Origin: Acheta domesticus
Lineage: Eukaryota > Arthropoda > Insecta > Orthoptera > Gryllidae
Length of the DNA: 64,000 nt
Direction: 5' to 3'
NCBI GenBank assembly: GCA_031308135.1
Contig: JAHLJT010002630.1
Span: 95,648,141 to 95,712,140, forward strand
Position numbers and translations under genes: made by a program. This document shows, piece by piece, positions 1 to 11,704 of this stretch (positions within the stretch are counted from its first letter, which is position 1; every line of letters starts with the position of its first letter). Below the pieces are notes generated by a model, which made no database searches, was not told the origin of the DNA, and saw nothing but the letters and a program-made list of their open reading frames with translations.

Positions 1-3000
1 ACATTGTAGAAATGGGAAGTTCTAACGTGCACTCATAGATATGATTGAAAACAATATTTACCCATTATCTACAATCAAATAACAATGTACTGAATATTTA
101 GCCTATTGTATACTGTTAGGGCACTATAATTAATAAAAGAAGGTAAAATGTAGTATAATGAGGAGTATTGCTTTGTAATAATCTAATAGATTTTCTAATT
201 CTCATTGAATTATCCAATCATCACAAATTGATTTAATGTAATTAATCAATATTGCATCAACCAATTTACTTACTCTTCAGGGTCAATTCTTCAATAAATT
301 CCTTCAAATACCAGTATCTACAATTACTGTAAAAATAAAATGACCTAAACTTACATGCTATTTTTTGTTTTCTTTGGAAATATTCTTTTCTTGAGGTTAA
401 AATGGAATGTAATTTTTCTCTTATTGCTCCTAAGACAGTTTCAGTGAATTACTTTCAAAAAATATTATCTTGACATTCAAATGTCAAGAAAGAGTATCTG
501 CAAATTTTAATGAATAATCTTTCATAAAGGTTTTTATGGAGCATTGAACAGGAACTGGTACCATTTTAATAACAAAATCTGTTTTTAATTTAGAGACCAT
601 TTATACTTCCGTATCCCCAAAATTTCAAAAAGTATAATTCATGTAACCACCAGATGTGTCACACTGAAATGCGGTGCATGTTTTGGCTGTATATTTGCAC
701 CAAGTTTACATAGCCTAACAAACTGCCCTGAGCAGCTGGAATTTAAGTCTTGTATTTAAAGTTTGGAAGTCAGTCTACATCTGACACACCATGTCCAATA
801 TTAATCATTACTCTAAGAAATTCACTGCATAACAAGTTGAACACTCAGATCACTTTCTTATCAAACACCAAACAGTAAAATTATCAAAGAATAATGTTCA
901 TTTTTACATTTGGTATCTTGGAGTTTGCTGCCCTTACAAAATATGTTAGAGAAAAAAAAAGTCTCTCTTTTAATTGTGTAGCAATCTCCTTTAAGAGCAA
1001 ACACAATTAAGAGTTAATACATCAAACTCTAACAAGAGAGAAGAAAAAAACAACAAAGAAATAAATGAACAAGGAAACAATACAATAGACATCACACTAT
1101 ACATATCCTGTATGTCAATATGCCATATGATTAATCACTTATTGGAGTGGAGCATAGAATACTATCTTTGGCATTCAAAGTAGAGGAAATGGCACTTGGA
1201 GTGTTGGAACAGTGCCAAAGGGAAAAAGGACTAGCAGAGTTCACCATTTGGCCAGGGCAACTTCAAACGGACAGGGTTGGCTGAGTTCCTCCTACGCTGG
1301 CGAGCCACCACCCAACCGTGGATGGAAGAGAATATCACCTTTATCATAAATAGTGTGTTTTCTGCCAAGTAAAGGGTTTCATTTACTTTATATCCGAAAT
1401 GTATTATAGTATTTTGGATGGAATCAACCAATCACAACAAACATTTTGAAGCAGATGTATTACACAATATTTTACAATCATCTGCAAATGTTAAAATTTT
1501 GCCCTGCTTTGAATTTTAATAAATAATTGTAAATGGGAACTGCCATGAACTTCAATGCATATGAGAAACAGGCATCATTACTCGAGAATTTAGTTCCTAA
1601 AAATGTCACAATTGACTTCATTTACCATCAGTATTTACAACAAATAGCAGAAAAATCACTTGCATTTCAGGTCTGTTTTCATGCTTTCCAAAAACTGGTT
1701 CTTAATAAATTCTTCAGTGGGACTGAGCAAATAAAGTTTCTTAAAATAAATTATTGTGTTTTTAAAACTGTGCTTGGATTGGAAACCATTCAGCTAAAAG
1801 TTCATCAAGTTCAGTACATTTAAAAAAATAAACAGTAATCATTGAATAATTTTGGGTATAGGGACTTTCAGAAGTGTTTTACTTTAATATGTAAATACAT
1901 CTGATTTATCTTTCTTGTATTTGTATTTTGTCTTGTATCAAATGTAATGAATCCCAAGGAGCATTCTTTTATTTGATGACATCAATAAATGCTGATTTAG
2001 ATTAACCTCAGAAGGAAGTACTGACATTGTTAGTTTATGTGCAATTGCTTGTCAAAAGAGAGGAGAGAGTTCTATTGTCTTCTGATCTGAACTTAACATA
2101 CATCGTTCATTGGCTGGGTAGGATGATGTCCTTGATCATTTATATTTTCCACTCAGATATGATGGTCACCAAACAAACTTGTGTATAATTCACAGTATCA
2201 ACAAAATTCTCATTAATATATTCAAATATGAATTTAAGTATTTCAGAATAAGGAAAAATCGTTAGAAAACCTTTTCTGATTTGTCACATCCAGTCCCATT
2301 TTAACAGATACCTGATGTTGATCTGGGCAGTATTTCTGAAAATCAGTCATACTCTTTTGGATTTCAAAATTAATATTTTCTTCATTATTTGTATACTGAC
2401 ATATTAAAGCTACTATTTCAGTTATATAGAATGCATTAATAATTCACAAATTTATTTGTTTTATACATACAAATATTTTCAGCAGTTGATAAATATTGAT
2501 TTCCCTCCTCCCTCCTCCAAATGCAGTTTTTAAGCGATTTTGATTGCAAAATTCTCAGTATATTAATTTTGTCAGTTGTGTGTGCTGATAAACAGTTTTC
2601 CAAGGGATAGTTATGTGAATATCAAGGCACTTCAGTTGTTAGTTTTATGTGCTATCATTAGATGGGAAAATATTATCAGTATTTTCTCTCGAGACAATAA
2701 ATGTAAATGAAAGTTAAAAGTTATGAAGATCTCCATGCACACATGACAATGGATATAGATACCTTAAACATTTCAATTTTTTTCTGAATTTACAGAGATT
2801 TAACTTTACAAATGTCACTACCTGATGTGATGGGATGCATGCCTGTAAGTTAAAGCAGCTTAGTTGAAAATGCAATTCACAGGAGATAATTATATGTTTA
2901 TTCAAAAAAGCCTGTGTATTCATTATAGGAGATTAAGTTATTGTGTAAACAATTTTAATTTTCAAAGGTTACATACGAGTTATTTAGGAGCAAGTGTGAA

Positions 3001-4430
3001 GATCTCCAAATCTTATGTGTTCTTTGACAATCAAAAGTAAACAAATATTATGTTCCCATTGTATTTAGAATATTATACTTCTGTGGAAGAAAGTAGAAAC
3101 AATGGTTTTCAATGTTAACATTAAGCTGGGTACACTATGGCATGAATGACATAATCTTTTGAAAAGTAAATAAATTTTAAAGGAGGTGCAATGAAATTTC
3201 ATATCTTCAGTCTTGTATAAGGGATTTTTTTGTTTACAGAATGCATTATTTGGATCAAATTTATGGACACTAAAAATTTAAGTAGGTTCAGCACTGTTGA
3301 TTCCAAGGCACTATTATTTTATATGCACAATGGTAATAAGGTGATTTATCACTGTTTTCCTGAGACTTGATTTTGTGATTACAAGTATTGTTAAATGTTG
3401 AATAAATGTAACAACTCAAAAACTTCTGCTGTGTTATTTGAAATTATGAAAATAAGTAAAGAAGCCACATAAGTAGATGAAAATTATAGGACATTGAAAA
3501 CGACATAGTATCTTTCTATTTTTTACTTTGTCATCAGAATGCCATGTGGGAGCAGGGAGCTTAAATGTGCAACATAGTCCTATAAGGGAAGATCAACTTA
3601 AGTTTCATTGTGAGACTTTTTAATACAAATAACTTGAAACAGATCATATTTTACTAAAAAAAAAAATTGCATTGTATTGCCTTGAATTTCATCCCATTGC
3701 AAAATATCAGAGAAAGGAGGTTGCAGAATGTACTTCATTAGACTTAAAATTTGATCAATGTATGATGTATAGTGTTTTTTAATGAATATTTAAAAAATTA
3801 GTTCCGTTAAAATTTCAATATTTTGTTTGAGGCTATTTATGAATGAATCTGGTGTTATTGGAAATGAACCAACCTGTTTGAAACAAGAAAAGTGACTGGA
3901 TGATTAAATCAATCTAGGGAACAGGGCTATTTGTAATTATAATATTGGAGCTAAAATGGATATAATCTTTATTTAATTGGATTAATAATTTTTAATTATT
4001 GTTGGCAAGAATATGAGGGATATAAAAATAACATTAAAAACAGTAAGTAAAACGAAGGGCTTTAAATTTTGAGCAATTTTTTATAAACTACACAATATCA
4101 GTGCTGTAATAGATACTAATTCAAAAGTTAACTCAAGAGCCACAAAGTTCTGAATAATCTTTAAATTTTTTTTTGTATGTTCTTGGGAAGTCTATTTGCT
4201 CAGTCCTACGGATTATCAATTACCGTTCTTTGCAAGGCCACAAGTGCACCAATGCAAACTGTATGATTAAGGAGATAAATGACGCCTTTCCTGAGGCTCG
4301 AAGATGCCATTCACGAAACTAATTACGTATTATTAATCGAGCATGTTAAACCGAGCGGTCCTTCTCGCATTTCGTTTACAATATGACAACCACTGTGTCC
4401 ACTAACCACAGCCGCAACTCCGCTGTTTTC
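1..4430. other. AT-rich region without recognised genes, possible p35 3' UTR/downstream DNA
   Basis: This is AT-rich sequence with short, unsupported open frames and no transposon termini, SINE heads or tandem arrays that I could recognise. It contrasts with the repeat-laden DNA to the right. It lies directly downstream of the minus-strand p35 stop codon, so part of it may be that gene's 3' UTR. That is inference from position only; no poly(A) site could be assigned. The longest open frame here (1533-1823, plus) has no recognisable motif. Confidence 0.35.
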
Positions 4431-5620
4431 TGTTCTGTTCGGCTAATTAGCACCTGGTAGCGTTCGGCTCGTCTGCCTGCAAGGAATAGTCAGTGGAGTG
4501 CTGTTGCAGCCGGGAAACCTACAAAGACAACCGTTTCCGTCAGCCGATCATCACAATCCGCAGACGAAGAGCCGAGGTACGGAACAACGAGCCTCGAATC
4601 GCATCGCTTGCTTCCCGCAACCGATGCCAAACGGTGTGTGCGCCGGGATCAACGAAAGACGGTGACGGACATGCGGGGGGGTATTTGCGGTCGCCGACTC
4701 TTTCGAGGGAGAAGGAACAAGCTCTGGCGGGAAATCGACAGCCCCTGGAACAAACGAGCCGCGCTTTCGCGGGCCCAAGGGGCTGCTGGGAGGCGGCAGC
4801 GCTCGTAGCGGCGGGGGCGCGCACTGCGGGGCGGGGGCTCGCCGGCGTCAGACGCGTGCGGCCGCGGGGGCGCGCCACTGCTGCAGCGGCGTGGGCGCGC
4901 GCACGCCCCGCGCCCGCCGGCCCCCGCCGCCGCCGCCGCCTCCGCCGCCACCGCCACCGCCGCCACCGCCGCGTCACAGCGTCGTCACGTACTGCTGGCA
5001 CGGCCGGCCTTGCCGCAGGGGTTTGCCGAGCGACAGCCTCACCAGCAGCGTGGAGTATGGCGGCGCGGGGGCGGGCGGTCAAGCCGTCGCCGCGGCGGTG
5101 GCCGGGGGCGGGGGAGGCGGGGGCGGCGGCGGCGGGGGCGGCGGGCCGGCGGCGACGGGCGCGGCGGTGGCGGGCGGCGGGGCGGGCGCGGTGGCGGGGG
5201 CGGGCGCGGGCGCCGGCGCCGGCGCGGGCGTTGCCGCGGCCGCCGGCGCCGCCGCCGCCGCCGCTGGAGGCGCCACCGTCGCGTTGGCACCGCACGCCTT
5301 GAGCTCTGTGAAGATCTCCGTGAAGAAGCCCGGCTCGGCGTTGATGCGCAGCATGTTGCGGCTGAGGCGGTTCACGATGAGCAGGCAGCGGTCCCAGAAC
5401 TTGTCCTTGTCGTCCTCGACGAGGAAGGGCTTGAGCGGGTAGGAGATCTCGTTGCCCATGTAGGAGTAGGAGAGGTAGAGGCAGGTGAGCACCACCGCCT
5501 GCAGCTCCTGTTCGCAGCGAAGCTCCTCGTCTTGCACCAGTTCGCGCACCAGCATGTACACGAACACCACGTTGGCCGGGTTGATGAACGCCACGTCCTG
5601 CGCACACACCACACGCACCA
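4430..5620. other. CpG-rich island covering the p35 terminal exon
   Basis: Composition switches sharply from AT-rich DNA to very GC- and CpG-rich DNA here, then back to AT-rich DNA near 5640. The island contains runs of CCG/GGC triplets, for example around 4920-4975 and 5100-5275. Most of the GC excess within the exon comes from Ala and Pro codons of the p35 tail; the part at 4430-5078 is non-coding on the gene's strand. Several long open frames on both strands here are by-products of low stop-codon frequency. Confidence 0.7.
5079..5597 (-). CDS. Cdk5alpha: Cdk5 activator p35, terminal coding exon
   Basis: This exon encodes the C-terminal part of the neuronal activator of the kinase Cdk5. 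p35 binds Cdk5 through a cyclin-like fold and works mainly in neurons, at membranes and the cytoskeleton. The 172 codons begin after a splice acceptor at 5598-5600 and end in TGA at 5079-5081. Hallmarks read directly are [15 protein letters not shown] near residues 6-19, [19 protein letters not shown] near 41-59, and [20 protein letters not shown] near 68-87. All match the p35/p25 family, with helix spacing as in vertebrate CDK5R1 and the fly protein. After about residue 101 the protein becomes a 70-residue tail of Ala, Pro and Thr with a run of about 14 prolines; the vertebrate protein ends much sooner. The N-terminal half, including the myristoylation signal and the first cyclin-fold helices, is not in this exon. 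Identity is secure; the exact length of the low-complexity tail depends on assembly accuracy. Confidence 0.95.
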   Translation of the reverse strand, partial: DVAFINPANVVFVYMLVRELVQDEELRCEQELQAVVLTCLYLSYSYMGNEISYPLKPFLVEDDKDKFWDRCLLIVNRLSRNMLRINAEPGFFTEIFTELKACGANATVAPPAAAAAAPAAAATPAPAPAPAPAPATAPAPPPATAAPVAAGPPPPPPPPPPPPPPATAAATA

Positions 5621-5640
5621 ATCAATAAAACAAGTCCATG
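5598..5640 (-). promoter_or_regulatory. Splice acceptor of p35 terminal exon
   Basis: On the minus strand the sequence runs through a T/G-rich stretch, ends in GTGTGTGCGCAG, then enters the exon at GAC GTG GCG TTC (Asp-Val-Ala-Phe). Homology to p35 starts exactly at this AG. Upstream codons in the same frame have no p35 similarity. The join appears to be in phase 0 (inferred). Confidence 0.8.
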
Positions 5641-5783
5641 CAGACATAATCGTTCTTCTATACTGCGATTTTTCTAATTTTGCCCCTCAAGGCCCCTCAT
5701 CACGATGGAATATGTCACGGTATTCCGCGAAGTTGAGAGTCGTGCCGTCAGATATCGGTCAAGCAGTGCTTGTGAACATACAC
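5640..5783 (+). repeat. Half copy of the foldback repeat family
   Basis: The opening block (TTCTATACTGCGATTTTTCT at 5656) recurs at 5789 at the start of the complete foldback that follows, and the CGATGGAATATGTCACGG motif is also shared. The two lie in direct orientation, so this looks like one arm of the same family placed in tandem. Confidence 0.7.
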
Positions 5784-6046
5784 CTTCTATACTGCGATTT
5801 TTCTAACTGCGACCCTCAAGGCCACTCAAATCCCATCTTCGCGATGGAATATGTCACGGCATTTCGCGTCTTTCTCAGTCGTTCCGCTAGATTTCGCACG
5901 ATCGCGACCGTATGAAGCAGTGCTTGCGATCATGCGACTTCTACCGGCAAGACCGAGAAAAGACGCGAAATGCCATGACATATTCCATCGCGAAGACGGG
6001 ATTTGAGTGGCCATGAGGGTCGCAGTTAGAAAAATCGCAGTTAGAA
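5784..6046. repeat. Foldback palindrome (MITE-like), about 120-bp arms
   Basis: The left arm starts CTTCTATACTGCGATTTTTC and runs through GCGATGGAATATGTCACGG to CGCACGATCGC. The right arm carries the reverse complement, ending AGAAAAATCGCAGTTAGAA. The spacer is about 20 bp (near 5910-5930). A related foldback with the same central core lies at 49191-49440. No coding capacity is seen. Confidence 0.85.
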
Positions 6047-6294
6047 ATTAGATATTAGGCATTAGATATAATACATCGGTGGATCAAGACTACCGAACAA
6101 GACATCCGCGAACGCGGAGCAGATATCAGTTTGCCAATTGATTAGCCATCCAGAACTTTCAAACAATATATTTTCTGTGAGGAGAACGGACAACAACGTT
6201 GGGTAAGTGGAAAGAAACGGCAGCTGAAATTAAATTGGAAATACCTATGATTGCGGCGCCTACGGGAGCATAAACTGCTGCGGTACATAAGTAA

Positions 6295-6510
6295 CTACAA
6301 CAGATGCTTAGAGCACACATGTTATATGCCCAGAATTTCTAGTTCCGAGAAAACTAAGCTTGAAAGTTTGTAAAAGTGCAGTTACGTATGGAGCGACAAT
6401 GTTTCCTTTCTGGAAAAAACATCATCCCTCTTATATGGACGTGCAATCTTGGTTTACTAGATAGATTTGAACGAGAGGTCTTTAAGAATGATACTAACTA
6501 AAAAATAACC
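6295..6510 (+). repeat. Interspersed repeat, copy 1 of 2 (about 200 bp)
   Basis: The block from TTAGAGCACACATGTTATAT through CTAGTTCCGAGAAAACTAAG to GAACGAGAGGTCTTTAAG is repeated in the same orientation at 17811-18020 with about 80% similarity by eye. No termini or open frame identify its class. Confidence 0.65.
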
Positions 6511-7100
6511 ACGAGTCGATATACTCCTACAATTTTTGTGAACTAAGCCTTTGACACGTGAGAAACAATGCGAAAAAGTGAGAAAGAATCAGCCATCTGG
6601 TCATTTGAGCGACTAATTTTGTGTTACGTCTCACTATGATGATAGAGCTACAAATGTTAGAATGTTACCCAAAGGTACAGTACACTACAACCTGCGTGTA
6701 AGGTAGGTCCCTTACAACTTGGATATGTCGACCTGTTCCTGATCTCGAAGGCAGTAGAGACTATTTAGATTGTTTACGCTTAAGTTCTAAGTACGAAACT
6801 TGCGAAAAAGAGAGCTCAAGAAGATGTGCGTGGAATATTCAGCCCCCATACGTGAAATACAGATTTTTGAAATCGAATTAAGTAAAATCAAATTCGGATA
6901 ATTTTTTACCGAGAACCTCTTGAGATACGGAAAAGAGACCGGCCATCATGCGAGAGATCAACGCAGGCGACTGGATATACGACATGCATTACTTAACAGT
7001 GATGCAACATCTTTAACAAACCATGTTACCAAAGATTGAACTTTAATGCCCAACTTTAATCGGGTAAAAATAACCGATGTTTTTAAACATAGATTTTTTA
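6511..7100. other. Unassigned intergenic/intronic sequence
   Basis: No gene, terminal repeat or tandem structure recognised. The open frame at 6958-7143 (minus) has no recognisable motif. Confidence 0.5.
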
Positions 7101-7990
7101 AAGCTGGTTTAATAACTTCTAACATTAAATTCGCGCGCAACAAAATTCAATTTGACGGTGTTTATTAATTTATAATTGAGATTTATCCAAAAATAAAGTT
7201 AAAAATATTAATAAGAACTCAGGTAAATACTAAACCTGATCGCCCAGAGTCGTCTCAAAAGGTCAGTTTTCAGTTGTCCGAAGAAGAATATGGGAACTCC
7301 ATGGCGCATGCATAGTCCTCGTTTCCGTCAGCGAAACACGAGGAAAAGCGCAGGAAATGCTAGGAATGCATTGAGGTCATCTCAGATGAGAGAGAGAGTC
7401 TGCTCGATGTAGGTAGCGTTTGTTTGGTTCGACCACTAAATTGACGGTGGTACTATCAGTTGTATTTTAACTTTTCCAACATTGTGATTAAGATAATTTT
7501 TCATTCACAAATAAAACACCGAAAGCGTAAAAAACATCGAGCACAAAACATTTTTAAAAACATCGAATTTAATTACTTGATGTTTAAAATAGCGATGTAT
7601 CTATATAAACATTTTGAAAAGATCATCTTCAATGTCGCATCGCTGTTCTCTAACCGCTCCGCGGCGAAATCTATCGCCTGAATTGGCGCTGGCACATCAG
7701 CGCCGTGAGGTGACGTCATAACAGCAACGCGCTTGGCAGCGGTGTACTGCGGGTAGCCGCAGCCCCCTGCGTCGCGCGTAGCAAATGGTGATGCGACATC
7801 GACAAAGAACATGGATGTTCAAAATTAAAACATTGATGTTAATAATACGTTGACCAAAAACATAGATGTTTTTAACCATCGCTTAGTAACCCGTGACATT
7901 AAATTCGGGAACAATAAAAGTGGATTTGACAATGCCCGTGTATATTAATTTATAATTAAAATTTAACTGAAATAAAGTTTCTCTACGACT
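7100..7990. repeat. Repeat element flanked by about 90-bp direct repeats
   Basis: A block containing AACATTAAATTCGCGCGCAA and TATTAATTTATAATTGAGAT (about 7115-7205) recurs as a related direct copy at about 7888-7985. The interior (about 7310-7530) also resembles 9160-9350, including TCTGCTCGATGNAGGTAG and a region with AAACACCGAAA. This suggests a dispersed family with terminal direct repeats. No transposase or RT was seen, so its class is unknown. Confidence 0.5.
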
Positions 7991-8280
7991 GCTCCAGAAT
8001 GTATACATTTCTGCACGTTATCGGAGGCAGTAATGATGCCGATTCCACAAGCCATGCGAGAATATTATTCTCACACGGCTGTCGACCAATCACATTCGTC
8101 TTAGTTCATTACACCACTACAGAGGGTTCTCGCCGTCGCCTACAGAGGTGCTGCGTGCTCTGCCGCGGCTGGTCGCAACTGTCGTTAGACAGAGCCACGA
8201 AACAGTAGGCGAGTTGGTGTTGAGGTTAAGGCGCCCATTGGATATTTTTAAAATATAAATTTTAAAGTCGTAGAGAAAGT

Positions 8281-8420
8281 ATAGTCTTCTACTCGCGTAG
8301 AATGGCTATTATTCACTCGTTGAAATTCCGACACTCGCTCCTACGTCGTTCGTGTCGTAAACATCAACTCGTGAATAATAGCTATAATTCTACGCTCGTT
8401 GAAGAATATACTATTTTACA
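8281..8420. repeat. Imperfect inverted repeat (hairpin), about 60-bp arms
   Basis: The left arm (TATAGTCTTCTACTCGCGTA, then GGCTATTATTCACTCG) is mirrored by the right arm (CGTGAATAATAGCTATAATT, then GAAGAATATACTAT). The loop holds CTCCTACGTCGTTCG. The arms are about 85% complementary by eye. Confidence 0.7.
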
Positions 8421-8424
8421 CTAG

Positions 8425-9145
8425 TGCTAAAACAGCACGTACTTTCGCGCCCGTATTTTCACGCAAATTTTAAGGGAAAAGTACTAAAATTTTTGAAAAA
8501 TTGTACATGAACGTATGTTCGTAACGTTCCTCAAAACTATTTTTAAGGAACAAATTTCATTAAGGAAAAATCCTCTATCTTTAATATTTTAGTTCTGGGA
8601 AAATTCAGAAAAAATTCTGAACTTTTGCAATTTTCGAAAAATTAGAGCTTTCATCGAACATGAGACATGCGCCATTCTTTAAGAACCCTTCTCACTATCC
8701 AACAACAAAATTTAATCAAAAACTATGTAGCAATTTTTTTTAAAGTTTGGAAAATGTCCCCGGAGCTTCCTGTGAAGTACCCCTTCAAAACTGAAATATC
8801 GGTTTCAAATTCCAGGGGACGCAACGTCAGCCATATCAATTGGGGCATATCAATTTTGGAGAAAATCAGCTGAACGGTTTAGCCGCTAGCGTTGTTCACG
8901 GACGGACAGACAGATGGACAGGCGTCTCTCCTGCCGTCATTAAATTTTTCGGTGTCAAGGACGCACGAAACATGGATTGTGGCTACACCACCTGATTCAC
9001 TTTTTTTCTAAATTTAGCACTTGGATTTATCCACTTTTTCATTACCAGGGCCCTATAATAAGATGTTTTTTGACGAAAATTCGTTGTTTTTTTGCGCAAC
9101 ATTACATAGCTTACTTCGTAGCGAGAAAGTAAAACGGCTATGTGC
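8425..9145 (+). repeat. Interspersed repeat with GGAC microsatellite, copy 1
   Basis: This matches 34350-34870 in direct orientation (CGTATTTTCACG, CACTATCCAACAACAAA, GAAAATGTCCC blocks). It also matches 55854-57000 in inverted orientation, where the motif order is reversed and the (GGAC)n-type run near 8899-8925 reappears as (GTCC)n near 56745-56785. The right part (GGGCCCTATAATAAG to GAGAAAGTAAAAC) mirrors 55960-56060. At least four copies lie in the window. No open frame of note. Confidence 0.7.
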
Positions 9146-10940
9146 GAAATGCGAGGAACGGTGAAAGAAATATCTGGGTAACAGGATCACCTCGGGCCAG
9201 GGATGGTCTGCTCGATGAAGGTAGTGCAAACCGCGTTTGTGTGTATCGATCACATTAACAGACAGAGGTGCCATAAGTTATTATTTCACATTTTAATTTC
9301 TAAAAAATTGTGATTATAGAAATTTTCATCCCCGAGTAAAGCACCGAAAATATGAAAACGTTGAGGGTCCGGTTTCTCCCAGGTGGCCAGTTACGTTCGT
9401 AGGCAAGACGCGACCCCTCGTAAGTTAATATCGACTGGGCCCCTTTTCGGTAATTTAACAACAAAGACACTCAACAGAGATCACAATGATTGACGAGAGG
9501 ATCCAGAAATGTCCTTGCCGTAAATAAAAACAAGATATTTTAAAGCCTATAACTTTAAATGGGTTAATTTTACAACAAAATTTTATAGAAACTTTTTGTA
9601 GGAAATTTGGTCTAGATTAATTTTGTAAAGAACATCATTTTTGGTAGTATTTATAGTTTTGGAGATATATGCAAAAAACGAAGAAAAACTCCTACGCCCC
9701 CCCCCCCTGCGGCTCACCCGCACACTTAAGGATTTTTAGTATAATATGCGGTAGAAAGCAACAAACAATCATGCCAAGTTTCAAAACTACGTTTTTTTCT
9801 CTCGATTTGTGTAGTTTGACTGAGCGATATAACAAATTAATCGGTTTACGGCATAAAAAATAAATAATAATGCATTAAAATTAATAGATTGTGCGCTTAT
9901 CCTTCGTCTTTTGTTCAACCGTTATTGTGCGAGTTGCAATCTATTGACCAAAGTAGTCGTCTTTTCGCAATCTGGCGCGTAGACGTGTGTAATACCAAAG
10001 CGAAGTTAGTGATTTTTTTTGAAGGGTGAGTGTTTTAATGTTGATCCGAAGATCAGTGAGTGTATATAAAAACAATGAAATTTTGGTGGGTTTCCATTCA
10101 TTTATAATTACAACTTGAAGATTGCCACACGACGAAATTGTTTCTCTGCAATGAAACGAATGACCTCACTGTTATTCACAGACTCCATTATTTTTTACTT
10201 CAGTGATGAAAACAAAGATCACATAACGATTCAGGTTGAACTATCGAAAACAGTACCGCACATTATTTTCTACTTCCTTAAAAAAATTGTTATTACTTTC
10301 CGCAATCTGTGTCCTCAATTTGTATCGTAGTAGTCTCATAGTGCGTCAACCTTGTTTGGAGCCTCTTGCAGCTAGCTAGTTTATCTAGGCTGAAGTTCGC
10401 CGTGTATTGATGTAGCATGTTTTTTTATTGCAGTGTATGAGATATTATCGAAAGCGTTTACTCAGCAGGACACTTCTCCCATGTTACTGCTAGATATTCG
10501 AACCTTTTTATCTGTCGATTATGGTTTCGTTTCGATTAACTCTAGGCGATTGCAGAATCAGTATAATTGTATGAAACAATGAATTACACACGATCGCACT
10601 GCGCACAATCACAATTATTTCTTCATCCCGTCTTGACTCCCATTTTTAGAGCATGAAGGAGTTCTGTACTCCCAGTAACGTACAAGAAGGTTTACAATAA
10701 ATGTTACTAGCTTTTCTAGGGCAGAGATGGCAACCGCTCATGAGCGTTTGAGCAGAAAGTTGGTGCCGCGCGCATGGTCATGAAGTCGCGTGCTTCGTAA
10801 CTCGAGGTCTGCGGAGGCAGAATTATTAAATATTCCATAACGCGTTGCGCGGTTGGGATGTACAACGTTGATGATAAGGAAAATTCCGCAGGAGCTCAAT
10901 TGTAAAGGCAGTGTCAGGTGAAAAAAATTCACTATCGATT
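9146..10940. other. Mostly unassigned; related repeat at 9160-9350
   Basis: 9160-9350 resembles 7380-7530, including the CTGCTCGATGAAGGTAG motif. Beyond that I see only AT-rich DNA with short open frames lacking motifs. A poly(C) run lies at about 9701-9708. Confidence 0.4.
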
Positions 10941-10941
10941 A

Positions 10942-11345
10942 GTAAAATAAATCAAAAATACAGATTTATTACGAAGAAAATACATCCCAGTACACAATAA
11001 TTTTGAAAAAGAAAAAAGAATTGGAAAGAATATGATAATAATAATAATAATTATAATACGACCGACAGAGGAGCGAGATAAAGAGATAAGGTGAAGCGAT
11101 GTTTGCCTCCTTCCCTGCTCTCGTGGCAGAGGAAAAGCTACATGATAAATAAACAATAAATAAAAAATACAGATTTGTCACGAAGAAAATACATCATAAC
11201 ACAAAATAATTTTGTAAAAGCAAAAAATAATTTGGAAAGAATATAATAATGATATGATCGACAGGCGAAAACAATTCTAAATAGCTAAGAAGAAGCCATA
11301 TTTGCCTCCTTCCCTGCTCTCTTGGCAGAGGAATGAAGGTTCGCT
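10942..11345. repeat. Tandem duplication, two units of about 200 bp
   Basis: Both units carry AAAATACAGATTTRTYACGAA, an AATAATNATAAT stretch, and TTTGCCTCCTTCCCTGCTCT followed by TGGCAGAGGAA. Unit 1 is about 10942-11150 and unit 2 about 11153-11345. The minus-strand open frames over these units are shadows with duplicated low-complexity peptides. Confidence 0.8.
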
Positions 11346-11403
11346 TCGCGCCCATATGCGCGATTTTCCACATGAGCACTGATTTGACAACCTAGTTTCA
11401 GGG

Positions 11404-11700
11404 CAGGGCTGTCCAACTTAGAAAGGCTTATGGGCCACATATCAAATTCTAGTTGAGCCGTGGGACTCAGTAATATAAAATGTTTTTTTTATCCTAACTA
11501 CTGAGGTTATACTGAACCAAATGTATATTAGACACGGCTTTTATTCAACATAATTATTAATGTACACACAACGAGACAATTAATATATCATTAAATAAAA
11601 ATAAGATGAATGTGCAATTGTATTGTATTTGGTTGCTATAATACATTTTTTCAAAGCAGTCGCGAGCCGCATAAAAAGATCCGGCTGGCCGCCAGATGCG
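11404..11700. mobile_element. Possible hAT-type remnant
   Basis: It begins CAGGGCTGTCCAACTTAGAA and includes GGGCCACAT, with CGCGAGCCGCATAAAAAG further on. This is the layout of widespread hAT-derived repeats that open with CAGGGNTGTCCAA and contain GGGCCGCA. A second fragment of this type is at 48037-48120. The right terminus is missing, probably replaced by the retroelement that follows. Confidence 0.4.
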
Positions 11701-11704
11701 GAAG

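Noticed and set aside
1533..1823. 96-codon frame in the AT-rich left arm
   Set aside because: No recognised motif, no start context or splice evidence, and chance length for this composition is plausible.
4493..5915. Long open frames on both strands over the CpG island
   Set aside because: Shadows of the p35 exon and of CCG/GGC repetition; Arg/Gly/Ala/Pro-only composition and no domains.
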